A stretch of DNA of 32,291 bases, from assembly GCA_030704665.1 (NCBI GenBank), contig JAUYID010000009.1, positions 128,163 to 160,453 on the forward strand. Direction: 5' to 3'. A program made the translations under genes and the position numbers. This document shows, in pieces, positions 8,565-16,470 of the stretch. Under the pieces are notes generated by a model. That model was not told the origin of the DNA and ran no database searches. It saw only the letters and a list, made by a program, of their open reading frames with translations. The stretch's first letter is position 1; every line of letters starts with the position of its first letter. The DNA comes from a bacterium (GTDB taxonomy: Bacteria > Patescibacteriota > Microgenomatia > Woykebacterales > RBG-16-39-9b).

Positions 8565-8593
8565 AATTTAGCACAAAACTCTAGCACTTGCAA
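8565..8593 (-). promoter_or_regulatory. clpB promoter
   Basis: Read on the minus strand: TTGCAA (8588-8593), 17-base spacer, TAAATT (8565-8570) with an extended TGC just before it. The ATG at 8558 follows the -10 box by 6 bases, so the mRNA is leaderless or nearly so. Confidence 0.75.
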
Positions 8594-8607
8594 GACAGAA
8601 GTGCTAA
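8581..8607. promoter_or_regulatory. CIRCE operator (HrcA site)
   Basis: CTAGCACTT-N9-AAGTGCTAA, very close to the consensus TTAGCACTC-N9-GAGTGCTAA with the exact 9-base spacer. It covers the -35 box of clpB, as expected for a repressor site. hrcA itself is not in the window. Confidence 0.88.
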
Positions 8608-8739
8608 GTAACCAGTACCCTATAACATAATTACTCTGGGATGAAATCGCTTGGAGAGAAATAGACCTCTAGTTAATCAACTGTTTATAGTAACTTATTT
8701 TTAAGGTAAATAAAACTGAATTTCGAGACTTATAGGGTT

Positions 8740-8767
8740 GGGACGGGAAGTAATGAGTTCCCGTCCC
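8740..8767 (-). terminator. Strong hairpin after GC-rich island 2
   Basis: GGGACGGGAA (8740-8749) and TTCCCGTCCC (8758-8767) form a perfect 10-bp stem with an 8-base loop, just downstream of the minus-strand orphan gene. It lacks a clear U-tract on either strand, so it could be a terminator or an mRNA 3'-end stabiliser. Confidence 0.5.
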
Positions 8768-8805
8768 GAAAAGACTGCCTCTAGCTGACTTTCACCCGGA
8801 TCGAG

Positions 8806-9057
8806 TTAGTCGTCAGTACTAGTAGGAGTCGGTGTTGCGCCTCGGAGAGGAGCGTTGTCGATCTTCTCGAAAGGGCCAAGTGGTGTGCCCTCAGAGTTAA
8901 CCGCCGGCATGCCGTTCTCATCGAGATCGGCAGTCTTGGTTTCGGTGATCGTGTTCAGCCCAGTATTGAGGCCAACAATACCTAGCCCCAAAACTAGCGC
9001 AATGATCACCACTACCGCTTGGATCTTCCGCTTTCTTACGAAACTCTTGATGTCCAT
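8806..9057 (-). CDS. Small single-pass membrane protein, orphan
   Basis: 83 residues: a basic N-terminus (MDIKSFVRKRKIQ), one hydrophobic helix of about 20 residues (AVVVIIALVLGLGIVGLN), then a polar, acidic, Pro/Thr-rich tail. The charge pattern suggests cytoplasmic N-terminus and external tail. The SD-like GAGG lies 7-10 bases before the ATG. It follows the larger orphan gene by 11 bases and shares its high GC, so the two form one operon. No family was recognised. Confidence 0.75.
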   Translation of the reverse strand: MDIKSFVRKRKIQAVVVIIALVLGLGIVGLNTGLNTITETKTADLDENGMPAVNSEGTPLGPFEKIDNAPLRGATPTPTSTDD

Positions 9058-9068
9058 CTTACCTCAAT

Positions 9069-9935
9069 TCACGGCATTCCCGGACCCTTGGTCGGGGACA
9101 TGATGCACTTGCTGCCCGGTCCGACGGTGAGTGAGGTCGACAGGTACTTGTTCTGGACCGTGTAGACCTTGTAATCGAGGATGAACTTCTGCTTGGCACT
9201 GGCGTAGGCCTGCCAAGGGTAGGTCAACCACTTCGGTCCCACGATTGATGCCGCTCCCGACACCTTCCAATTCAGGTAGGCGTAGGTTTCGATATCAACT
9301 GGATCCCAGTCCTGAATAGTCCCGTAGATGCTCACAAGCCAGTCTTGGCGCTGAATCAGTCGAATCAGCTTCTGGCCAGTGATGTTTTTCGCATAGGCCT
9401 CGGCGGTACAGTAATACCAGCCAGAAACCACGCTTGATGTCGTGACTGACATTGCGGATATCTCACTACTGCCCCTTTGGGGGCGGCAACCATGCTGACG
9501 GACACGATTCCCGAACTTCTCGAAGCTAAGACCTTCCTTGAAGCGCTTGAGTTTCGGCCGGCCTTGCTCGTCCCTGTCGTCCGGATCTGGCAGAGCCGGT
9601 GGAAGCAGGTTCGGGTTGTCGGTCATCACAGCGGTGACAACCACTTCGACCGGAGCGTTCCGCTTGACCATCTCGATAAAGGCAGCCTCTTCCTGTGGTG
9701 TTGCCACCCGGGATTCCTCTGCATGTTTGGCCTTGAATTCGGCCATCGCCGAGACGAGAAAAGCGTTGCGATCTTCCACCGTAGTTGGCTCAGTGAAGGA
9801 AACCACCCGGTCAGCGCAGTTGACGCTTACCGTTCGGTCTTGCCGACCTTCCTTGGCTTGGGCGGTGAAGTTGGATGCCCCGGCGGCGAGTATCGCCAAC
9901 AGGGCAAAGATGGCAATAATTAGGCGGGATTTCAC
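9069..9935 (-). CDS. Secreted orphan protein, GC-rich
   Basis: 288 residues from a GTG at 9935, with GAGGT about 9 bases upstream. The N-terminus is a signal peptide (MKSRLIIAIFALLAILAAG, cleavage probably near FTAQA). The mature part has an acidic, Pro-rich stretch (PPALPDPDDRDEQGRP) and a C-terminal half rich in Tyr, Trp and Ser that looks beta-stranded. Cys residues at about 40, 149, 172 and 280 could form disulfides. No family was recognised. GC is high (39/60 in bases 9541-9600 by count), unlike flanking clpB and the Fic gene. A leader of some 250 bases precedes it. Confidence 0.78.
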   Translation of the reverse strand: MKSRLIIAIFALLAILAAGASNFTAQAKEGRQDRTVSVNCADRVVSFTEPTTVEDRNAFLVSAMAEFKAKHAEESRVATPQEEAAFIEMVKRNAPVEVVVTAVMTDNPNLLPPALPDPDDRDEQGRPKLKRFKEGLSFEKFGNRVRQHGCRPQRGSSEISAMSVTTSSVVSGWYYCTAEAYAKNITGQKLIRLIQRQDWLVSIYGTIQDWDPVDIETYAYLNWKVSGAASIVGPKWLTYPWQAYASAKQKFILDYKVYTVQNKYLSTSLTVGPGSKCIMSPTKGPGMP

Positions 9936-10275
9936 CTTAAACCTCGTATTACACCCTAGTGGGGTACTGTGCCCTCTATGGCGCGGGGTGGGCTAGTGGC
10001 CCAATCCTTTGAGGAACCAGCCGAGAGATTTGCCCTCTCGATAATACACGCTCGCTTCCTATTCGAGCGGCTATGCCCTCCCTAGCACGATGAGCGAACT
10101 CATTCCTGCTCTCGAAAGACATTACCGTTCTAAATAGACCTCTCTTTCTTTGCCTTCGCTTCAGTAAGTCCTCAGGTCGGACTCTGCTGGATACATTATA
10201 GTACTATAAGTCTAATGTCTCCCTTTCATAAAGATTTCTGCGGTAAAAGTGCGGGAAATATGCTAAAATTAAACT
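9936..10275 (-). promoter_or_regulatory. Long structured leader and promoter region of island 2
   Basis: Reading leftward, a TATAAT at 10195-10200 lies in a perfect 14-base palindrome (TTATAGTACTATAA, 10196-10209); no good -35 was seen. The following 250 bases up to the GTG are GC-rich and hold three successive hairpins: ATGAG/CTCAT closing a TTCG tetraloop (10090-10103), CGCTCG/CGAGCG (10049-10069) and CGAGAG/CTCTCG (10022-10040). GAGGGCA occurs three times (10074-10080, 10031-10037, 9970-9976). It could be a structured leader or a separate small RNA. The right end carries the divergent Fic promoter. Confidence 0.5.
10262..10269 (+). promoter_or_regulatory. Extended -10 box of the Fic gene
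   Basis: TGCTAAAAT-type extended -10; TAAAAT is 10264-10269. The GTG start follows by 6 bases, so a leaderless mRNA is predicted. Confidence 0.6.
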
Positions 10276-11334
10276 GTGTTTAGACCAAAATTTACTATCA
10301 CCAACAATATTCTAGGTAACGTTGGGAAAATCGAAGCCGCGCGAGAAGTGATTGAAAACTCTCCTCTGGTTCCAGCTTGGGAAGCAAAATTTCGGCAAGA
10401 AGCAGTGATTCGGGCGGTCCACTATGGGACTCATATCGAAGGGAACGACCTTAGTTTTACAGAAGCAAAAGATGTTCTAGAAGGAAAGGAAGTGACTGCT
10501 CGGGAGAGAGACATTCAAGAAGTTCTCAACTATCGGGGTGTAGTCGACTATATTAACAAAGAGGGAACCAAGGAACGTCCGCTTGATACGGAAATGCTTC
10601 TGCAAATCCACCAGCTGACCGTCAACAAGCTTGTCCCAGAAGACCAAGTCGGCAGTTTCCGCCAAGTTCCAGTGGTGGTCAAAGGAGTAAAAACTGGTCA
10701 AGTTACTTATTCACCACCACCACCAGCCGAGGTAGAAAAGCTAGTTGAAGACTTACTTTCATGGGTAAATTATGAGGAAGCGAAGGAGATATCTCCTTTA
10801 TTGAGAGCGGGTGTGGTCATGTACGAAATTGTTCGGATTCACCCTTTCACCGAAGGGAATGGTCGGACTGCCAGGGCTCTGGCAACACTCTTGCTCTTCA
10901 AAGAAGACTACGATGTCAAAAGGTTTTTCTCTTTGGAAGAGTACTACGATGAAGATATAGGGGCTTATTATGACGCTTTGCAGGCTGCCTCAAAACAGCT
11001 AATTAGTGACGAGAGTGAAAGAGATCTGACCAGTTGGCTTGAGTATTTCATTGAAGGTCTGGCGATCGAGATCAACCGCATCAAAGACAAGGTCAAAAAA
11101 CTCTCAGTTGACCTTCGACTCAAAGGAAAGCAAGGACAGATCGTTCTCAATGAGCGTCAAATCAAACTTATCGAATATATGGACCAGTACGGGCAAATTA
11201 CTAATAAAGAATGGCGAGCGCTTTTGCCCATGGTCAGTGACGATACTATTCTGCGGGAGATGAAAGATTTGCTGAAGAAAAAACTGGTTAGAAAAAAGGG
11301 TTCAACCAAGGCAGCAATTTACTTACTAAAATAG
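10276..11334 (+). CDS. Fic-domain protein with C-terminal winged helix
   Basis: 352 residues from GTG. The Fic core motif HPFTEGNGR begins at His189, with all catalytic residues, so AMP or another nucleotide moiety is likely transferred to a protein hydroxyl group. The N-terminal part has THIEGNDLSFTEA, the region of the autoinhibitory helix of class II Fic proteins; the Glu is present, although the Ser/Thr normally four residues before it is Gly, with Thr three before. The C-terminal 60 residues (LNERQIKLIEYMDQYGQI through KKLVRKKG) form a winged helix like those of DNA-binding Fic proteins. No antitoxin gene is adjacent, consistent with intramolecular inhibition. The target is unknown. Confidence 0.92.
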   Translation: MFRPKFTITNNILGNVGKIEAAREVIENSPLVPAWEAKFRQEAVIRAVHYGTHIEGNDLSFTEAKDVLEGKEVTARERDIQEVLNYRGVVDYINKEGTKERPLDTEMLLQIHQLTVNKLVPEDQVGSFRQVPVVVKGVKTGQVTYSPPPPAEVEKLVEDLLSWVNYEEAKEISPLLRAGVVMYEIVRIHPFTEGNGRTARALATLLLFKEDYDVKRFFSLEEYYDEDIGAYYDALQAASKQLISDESERDLTSWLEYFIEGLAIEINRIKDKVKKLSVDLRLKGKQGQIVLNERQIKLIEYMDQYGQITNKEWRALLPMVSDDTILREMKDLLKKKLVRKKGSTKAAIYLLK

Positions 11335-11344
11335 TTAAGTTGGG

Positions 11345-11623
11345 CTAAACAATATTAAAGCCAGTGAAGTCGCCAAACTCTTTTTCACCTTTAACCCATT
11401 CAATCTTAACCTCTTCAATCTTGGAAAGCTGCGGTCCAGATTTAGCTACCAAAACTAGTTGTTCCAAGTCTTTTTTCTTACCCTCAGCCAGAACTTCAAC
11501 GCTACCGTCAGTGTTGTTGCGAGCCCAACCGGTTAAACCCAGATTCAAGGCGTAGCGACTGACAAAAGAGCGGTAAAGGACTCCTTGAACTTTTCCGGTC
11601 ACCAAAATCTTGACTTGATCCAT
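11345..11623 (-). CDS. acyP: Acylphosphatase
   Basis: 92 residues, full length for the family, which hydrolyses carboxyl-phosphate bonds of acyl phosphates. The GKVQGVLYRSF motif carries the catalytic Arg, and GWARNNTDGSVEVLAEG carries the catalytic Asn. It is convergent with the Fic gene (10-base gap) and divergent from gpsA. A TACAAT box with upstream TGC (11630-11638) ends 6 bases before the ATG, so the mRNA is probably leaderless. Confidence 0.95.
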   Translation of the reverse strand: MDQVKILVTGKVQGVLYRSFVSRYALNLGLTGWARNNTDGSVEVLAEGKKKDLEQLVLVAKSGPQLSKIEEVKIEWVKGEKEFGDFTGFNIV

Positions 11624-11629
11624 TTAGTT

Positions 11630-11638
11630 ATTGTAGCA
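11630..11638 (-). promoter_or_regulatory. Extended -10 box of acyP
   Basis: On the minus strand TGCTACAAT, ending 6 bases before the ATG; no SD is present. Confidence 0.55.
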
Positions 11639-11670
11639 ATTTACCGGTTTAAGTTGAAGAGAAATTTAGT

Positions 11671-11676
11671 TAAAAT
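11671..11676 (+). promoter_or_regulatory. -10 box of gpsA
   Basis: TAAAAT, 8 bases before the gpsA ATG; no SD is present. Confidence 0.5.
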
Positions 11677-11684
11677 TAACTTTA

Positions 11685-12653
11685 ATGAAAGTCGGGGTAA
11701 TAGGTGCTGGGGCTTTTGGGACTGCTTTGGCAGTACAGCTAATTAAAAATAAAAATGAAGTGCTGCTTTGGTCTTTTGAAGATAAGGTTGTAGAGGAAAT
11801 AAATCAGCTTCATCAAAACAATACTTATCTTGCCGGAGTTTTGTTGCTCAGGAAACTAAAAGCAAGCCAAGACTTAAAAAAAGTGATAAATTGGGCCGAA
11901 ATAGTTTTTAATACCACCCCGGTTTTTGCGACTCGGTCTACTTACAAAGGAATCAATTTAAAGGGAAAAGTTTTGGTTTCAGCTTCAAAAGGAATTGAGA
12001 AAGAAACTCATCAGCTTTTGCACGAGATTTTTGGACAAACTCTGGAAGGGGCTTTCCAATACGCAGCTTTGTCAGGTCCAAGCTTTGCTCGCGAGCTTGC
12101 TGTTGGGGAGATGACCGCTGTTTCTCTGGCTAGCAAGGAGCCAAAAGTTTCTGAAAATGTAAAAAAACTTTTGGAAAGTTCAAACTTCCGGGTTCAAATT
12201 GTCGATGATGTAGTTGGAGTTGAGCTCGGAGGAGCACTAAAAAATGTTTTGGCAATTGCAGCTGGGATCTGCGCTGGGGCGGGACGAGGCAAGGATTTTC
12301 AGGCAGCAATTTTTGTGGAAGGTTTAAACGAAATGATTGCTCTTGGTGAAAAGATGGGGGCGGAGAAGCAAACGTTTTACTCCTTAGCTGGTCTTGGGGA
12401 TCTCTTTTTGACCTCAACGAGCGACCAATCACGCAATTTTAACTTTGGTTTTCAACTTGGACAAGGTGACAGTGTTCAGAAAGCGTTAGCTGGGAAAACG
12501 GTTGAAGGCGTTGGGAGTGCTGAGAGCGCAGCTTACCTGGCGGAGAAACACAGTATCAAGGCTCCTCTTTTTGAAAATATCTACGCCGTTACTTCTGGAA
12601 AAAAAGAAGCAAAAAAGGCTCTGGTCGATATTTGGTCAGCCTTGGAATTTTAA
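11685..12653 (+). CDS. gpsA: NAD(P)-dependent glycerol-3-phosphate dehydrogenase GpsA
   Basis: Reduces dihydroxyacetone phosphate to sn-glycerol 3-phosphate for phospholipid backbones, in the cytoplasm. The 322 residues begin with the dinucleotide fold MKVGVIGAGAFGTALA; NTTPVFATR and SASKGIE follow, then ALSGPSFARE, and the catalytic Lys in VELGGALKNVLAIAAGI. SLAGLGDLFLT is the conserved late motif. This suggests that the cell makes glycerol-phosphate lipids despite its probable small genome. The mRNA looks leaderless, and the stop codon is inside a terminator stem. Confidence 0.96.
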   Translation: MKVGVIGAGAFGTALAVQLIKNKNEVLLWSFEDKVVEEINQLHQNNTYLAGVLLLRKLKASQDLKKVINWAEIVFNTTPVFATRSTYKGINLKGKVLVSASKGIEKETHQLLHEIFGQTLEGAFQYAALSGPSFARELAVGEMTAVSLASKEPKVSENVKKLLESSNFRVQIVDDVVGVELGGALKNVLAIAAGICAGAGRGKDFQAAIFVEGLNEMIALGEKMGAEKQTFYSLAGLGDLFLTSTSDQSRNFNFGFQLGQGDSVQKALAGKTVEGVGSAESAAYLAEKHSIKAPLFENIYAVTSGKKEAKKALVDIWSALEF

Positions 12654-12681
12654 GTGTAAAGAGGCGTAACTTAAAATTTTT
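12646..12681 (+). terminator. Rho-independent terminator of gpsA
   Basis: AATTTTAAGT (12646-12655) and ACTTAAAATT (12669-12678) form a perfect 10-bp, AU-rich stem with a 13-base loop and a T-run. The stem includes the gpsA stop codon. Confidence 0.65.
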
Positions 12682-12744
12682 GCATAGTACAAAATTTCCG
12701 ATCGTGAATAATTGTTGGATGTTATCGTTTTCTAACCTTATGGT

Positions 12745-12752
12745 GGTATACT
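12745..12752 (+). promoter_or_regulatory. Extended -10 box of the DNA ligase gene
   Basis: TGGTATACT-type extended -10 with TATACT at 12747-12752. The ATG at 12770 is 17 bases downstream, so a very short leader is predicted. Confidence 0.55.
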
Positions 12753-12769
12753 AAGCTCGAAATTGAGTA

Positions 12770-14524
12770 ATGAAAACTATGAAATTTTCAACTCTTGCTG
12801 ATTATTTTGAAAAATTGGAAGCTGAAACCAAGCGCAACGAGCTTGTCCAAATTCTTTCTGAGTTGTTTAAAAAATCTTCTCCTGCGGAAATTCCCGAAAT
12901 TGCTTATTTGATACAAGGCAGAGTGGCCCCTTTCTTTGAAGCAACTGAGATTGGCATGGCGGAGAAAATGGTGGAGCAGGCGATCTCGGCGGCTTATGAT
13001 TTAGAGCGGGATGAAGTTAAAAAGCTTGCCACCAAAAGAGGAGATCAAGGAATTGCAGCCGGAGAACTAAACAAAAAGAAGGGTATTAAAGACAAAGGAC
13101 TGACTGTCTCTGAGGTTTTCAAGCAATTGCGAAAAATAGCAGAGACTTCAGGGGAGGGGTCCGTTGAAACCAAAATAGGGCTTTTGGTGAGCTTACTTAA
13201 GCAGATTGGACCAGAGTCCGCTAAACACCTGGTTCGAGTCCCCCTTGGGAAAACTAGATTAGGGATTGGCGATCCAACAGTTTTGGACAGCCTTAGTTTT
13301 GCCAAAGTTGGAGACAAATCCTTGCGTAAGGATTTGGAAGAAGCCTACAACAAAACTAGTGACCTAGGTTTTGTCGCTGAGACTTTTTGGAGTAAAGGAC
13401 TGAAAGCGATCAAGGCAGTTGAGCTTATTATTGGCAAACCAGTTCGTCCGGCTCTGGCGGAGAGACTCCCTGATGCTGAAGCAGTTGTCAAGAGAATGGG
13501 AGAAGAGTTTGCGGTTGAGCCAAAGTTTGACGGTTTTCGTTGTCAGGTTCATAAAGAAGGTGAAAAGGTCAGAATCTTTTCGCGTAACCTCGAAGACTTT
13601 ACTAGCTCCTTTCCTGATTTGGTTGAAGGAGTAAAAACTGAAGTTGCGGCCAAGAGCTTTATCCTGGAAGGAGAGGCAATTGCTTACAATCCGTTAACCA
13701 AAGAATTTTTACCTTTCCAGGAAACTACCAAGCGCCGCCGCAAATATGGAGTTGAGGAGGCAGCTGAAAAGGCTCCACTCAAGCTTTTTTGCTTTGACTT
13801 ACTTTATTTAAATGGAAAGGATATTACAGGGGAGCCCTACGTGGAGCGAAGAAAAAAATTGAAAGAGCTCATTAAAGATGATTCCCAGACGATCATGGAG
13901 GCAGTGGGAAAAATGGCTCACAAGGCTGATGACTTGACCAAGCAGTTTGAAGAAGCGATTTCGGAAGGTCTTGAGGGAGTAATGATTAAGCGCTTGGATT
14001 CTACTTATCAAGCTGGAGCAAGAAACTTCAATTGGATCAAGTTCAAACGCCAGGCAGGCGGTGAGCTTGAGGACAGTGTTGATTGCGTTATTCTCGGCTA
14101 TTTCTATGGAACAGGGAAGAGAACCAATTTTGGTGTTGGAGGTTTGTTTTTAGGAGTTTATGACGATAAAGCAGACAAATTCCTCTCAATTAGCAGACTT
14201 GGAACGGGATTGACAGATGAAGAATTCCGGACAATGAAAACAGAACTGGATAAGATAAAGGTCTTCCACAAGCCGGCTCGGGTGGAAGCACTGATCGAGC
14301 CTTCGGTTTGGGTCGAACCAAGGCTAGTAGCTGAGATTTTTGCTGATGAGATCACTCGTAGCCCGATTCATACCGCTGGCAAGGATAAAGAAGGGATTGG
14401 CTATGCCCTTCGTTTTCCTCGGTTAGTTAAATTCCGAGGCTCGGATAAGAGGGCTGAAGACGCAACTACCGTCAAAGAGATTGAACAGATGTTTCAGGCA
14501 CAGAAGAAAGTTAAAGTAAGTTAG
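12770..14524 (+). CDS. ATP-dependent DNA ligase, archaeal/eukaryal type
   Basis: 584 residues, the length of archaeal replicative ligases. An N-terminal DNA-binding domain (about 1-195, with FKKSSPAEIPEIAYLIQG and LGIGDPTVLDSLS) precedes the nucleotidyltransferase domain, where KFDGFR carries the adenylated Lys252; EGEAIAY, LFCFDLLYLNG, EGVMIKR and WIKFKR are motifs III-V. The OB domain ends with the alignment FADEITRSPIHTAG and RFPRLVKFR. It seals nicks using ATP, unlike the NAD-dependent LigA of most bacteria; whether LigA also exists cannot be seen. An internal Met (12779) is an alternative start. The malic enzyme gene follows directly. Confidence 0.96.
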   Translation: MKTMKFSTLADYFEKLEAETKRNELVQILSELFKKSSPAEIPEIAYLIQGRVAPFFEATEIGMAEKMVEQAISAAYDLERDEVKKLATKRGDQGIAAGELNKKKGIKDKGLTVSEVFKQLRKIAETSGEGSVETKIGLLVSLLKQIGPESAKHLVRVPLGKTRLGIGDPTVLDSLSFAKVGDKSLRKDLEEAYNKTSDLGFVAETFWSKGLKAIKAVELIIGKPVRPALAERLPDAEAVVKRMGEEFAVEPKFDGFRCQVHKEGEKVRIFSRNLEDFTSSFPDLVEGVKTEVAAKSFILEGEAIAYNPLTKEFLPFQETTKRRRKYGVEEAAEKAPLKLFCFDLLYLNGKDITGEPYVERRKKLKELIKDDSQTIMEAVGKMAHKADDLTKQFEEAISEGLEGVMIKRLDSTYQAGARNFNWIKFKRQAGGELEDSVDCVILGYFYGTGKRTNFGVGGLFLGVYDDKADKFLSISRLGTGLTDEEFRTMKTELDKIKVFHKPARVEALIEPSVWVEPRLVAEIFADEITRSPIHTAGKDKEGIGYALRFPRLVKFRGSDKRAEDATTVKEIEQMFQAQKKVKVS

Positions 14525-14551
14525 TTGCTCGTAAAGGCGACTAAAGGAAAA

Positions 14552-15697
14552 ATGAAAAAAGATTACGGCAAATTAGCGCTTGAACAAACGAAAAAGACAA
14601 AAGGTAAGCTTGAGATTCGTTCTAAGGTTAATCTAGAGAGCAGAGAAGACCTCGCAACTGCCTATACTCCTGGCGTCGCCGCAGTTTCTAGGTTACTTGC
14701 AGAAAAGCCAGAACTGGCCTCCCAATATTCAATCAAAGCTAACTCAGTGGCTGTGGTTTCTGATGGCTCGGCAGTTTTGGGTTTGGGTAACATTGGTCCT
14801 TTGGGAGCCTTACCAGTCATGGAAGGGAAGGCGATCCTCTTCAAAGAGTTCGCCGGAGTTGATGCTTATCCAATCGTCCTTAATACTCAGGATCCTGATG
14901 AGATTGTTAAAACCGTCAAAAACTTAGCCCCTGGTTTTGGCGGAATTAATCTGGAAGACATTGCCGCCCCGAATTGCTTTTATATCGAAGACGAGCTACA
15001 AAATCTTGGAATTCCTGTTTTTCATGACGACCAACACGGTACTGCGGTAGTTGTGCTTGCTGCTCTAATTAACGCGGCTAAAGTGGTCGGTAAGGAGATG
15101 AAAAATTTACAGGTAGTTATTAACGGAGCGGGAGCAGCCGGACAAGCAGTTGCCAAAATTTTGCTTGGCTTCGGAGTAAAAGAGTTAATTTTAGTTGATT
15201 CTAAAGGGGCAATTTACACCGGACGAGGTCAGCTGGATCGTAACAAAGAAAAACTTGCGCAGCTAACTAACAAAGACAGGGTTGTTGGGCAACTGGATAA
15301 AGCGATCGCGGGTAAGGACGTTTTTATCGGAGTTTCCAAGGCGGGTTTGTTAACGCAGGGAATGGTTCGCTCAATGAATGAGGCGCCAATTGTTTTTGCG
15401 ATGGCCAATCCGAACCCAGAGATAGAGCCCGCTTTAGCTAAAAAAGCTGGTGCGGTGGTGGTTGGAACGGGAAGAAGTGATTTTCCCAACCAAATTAACA
15501 ATGTCTTGGCTTTCCCGGGAATTTTCCGAGGAGCCCTTGACCGAGGGGCCAAGAGGATTACCAAGGAGATGAAATTGGCCGCAGCCTTGGCTTTGGCTAA
15601 GGAAGTTGGCAGACCACACAGTGAGCAAATTGTTCCCTCACCCCTAGACAAAAAGGTTGCTAAAAAGGTAGCAGCTGCAGTTTACAAAGCAGCTTAG
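14552..15697 (+). CDS. NAD(P)-dependent malic enzyme
   Basis: Oxidatively decarboxylates malate to pyruvate. The start chosen is the ATG at 14552, preceded by AAAGGA; a TTG at 14525, directly after the ligase stop, would add 9 residues. The 381 residues are those of the short bacterial type. Seen: TAYTPGVA with the catalytic Tyr, SIKANSVAVVSDGSAVLGLG with the catalytic Lys, FAGVDAYPIVLNT, the metal-binding INLEDIAAPN and PVFHDDQHGTA, then the cofactor fold VINGAGAAGQAVAKILL and MANPNPEIEP. Its stop codon overlaps the convergent RibD-type gene by 4 bases. It probably links malate to pyruvate in a reduced metabolism. Confidence 0.95.
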   Translation: MKKDYGKLALEQTKKTKGKLEIRSKVNLESREDLATAYTPGVAAVSRLLAEKPELASQYSIKANSVAVVSDGSAVLGLGNIGPLGALPVMEGKAILFKEFAGVDAYPIVLNTQDPDEIVKTVKNLAPGFGGINLEDIAAPNCFYIEDELQNLGIPVFHDDQHGTAVVVLAALINAAKVVGKEMKNLQVVINGAGAAGQAVAKILLGFGVKELILVDSKGAIYTGRGQLDRNKEKLAQLTNKDRVVGQLDKAIAGKDVFIGVSKAGLLTQGMVRSMNEAPIVFAMANPNPEIEPALAKKAGAVVVGTGRSDFPNQINNVLAFPGIFRGALDRGAKRITKEMKLAAALALAKEVGRPHSEQIVPSPLDKKVAKKVAAAVYKAA

Positions 15698-16470
15698 TTT
15701 TCGACTTGGACTGATTGATAGAGTTCATTTGTTTCGGGGACGTAAAAAATAGAGAGTGGAGTTAGCTTTTTAAGCTCACCCTTTTTAAAAGTAGCCCCTT
15801 GTAAGAAGGTCTTGATGCCTTGGTTTTCTGATCCAGAAACGAGAGTGTAAGAAAGAGTTTGATAGATTTCATCAACAAGGCCAGCTCGGACAAATTCAGC
15901 TGCAATACTTGGTCCGCCCTCAAGTAAAAGCCTTTCAACCCCAAAGCGAGTGCGGATGATCTCAGCTAAAGCTTTGAAATCATTATCCGGAAAGGTGAAA
16001 ACTTTTCTGCCTGTCGCTTGAATTTTTTTGATATTAACTTTTGGAGCTGATTCCGAGACAAAAACGACCGCTTCGTAGTCAGGATTGTTAAAGAAAGCTT
16101 TTTTGAGAGGTAAATCAGCACCTTTTTTGGAAATAACTGCACCAATTGGGTGCTTACTGAAACCTTCTTTTTCTCTGATTGAAGAAAGTTCATCTCTGTC
16201 TACTTTTGGTTCTGAGCTAGAGAGACGTAAAGTTTCCGCTCCATTCAAAACCATATCGGCTCGGGTACGCAAGACTTTCATCAGGTATTTATCCAAGTTG
16301 CTACCCAAACCGGCTTCAGTTAAACTCAAATCATCTTGAGGTAAATTGACCTTGCCGTCAAAAGAGCTGACCATATTAATTCTCACCCCTGGCCTTTTCG
16401 AGGTTGCTTTTGGCCAGGGACGGGTCAAGTAAGCTCTAACTATTTCGTTGGTGGCTAAACGGATTTCCAT
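15694..16470 (-). CDS. RibD C-terminal-type reductase (DHFR fold)
   Basis: 258 residues from the ATG at 16470, preceded by AAAGG with a 5-base spacer. RPGVRINMVSSFDGKV and RTRADMVLNGAETLR are the start of the NADPH-dependent pyrimidine-reductase fold of RibD/RIB7, and RLLLEGGPSIAAEFVRAGLVDEI is its conserved closing motif. It likely reduces the ribosylamino-pyrimidine phosphate of riboflavin synthesis, but DHFR-like homologs of other function exist, and no deaminase domain or other rib gene is nearby. A TTG at 16524, 6 bases after an extended -10 box, opens the same frame and would add 18 residues (MSCQPKAASFLTK...); a terminator-like hairpin lies in that stretch. Confidence 0.85.
   Translation of the reverse strand: MEIRLATNEIVRAYLTRPWPKATSKRPGVRINMVSSFDGKVNLPQDDLSLTEAGLGSNLDKYLMKVLRTRADMVLNGAETLRLSSSEPKVDRDELSSIREKEGFSKHPIGAVISKKGADLPLKKAFFNNPDYEAVVFVSESAPKVNIKKIQATGRKVFTFPDNDFKALAEIIRTRFGVERLLLEGGPSIAAEFVRAGLVDEIYQTLSYTLVSGSENQGIKTFLQGATFKKGELKKLTPLSIFYVPETNELYQSVQVEN

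Noticed and set aside
8690-8720. Plus-strand promoter from TTATAGTAACTTATT
   Set aside because: It resembles the island promoter element but lacks a convincing -35 or -10, and there is no gene downstream on that strand.
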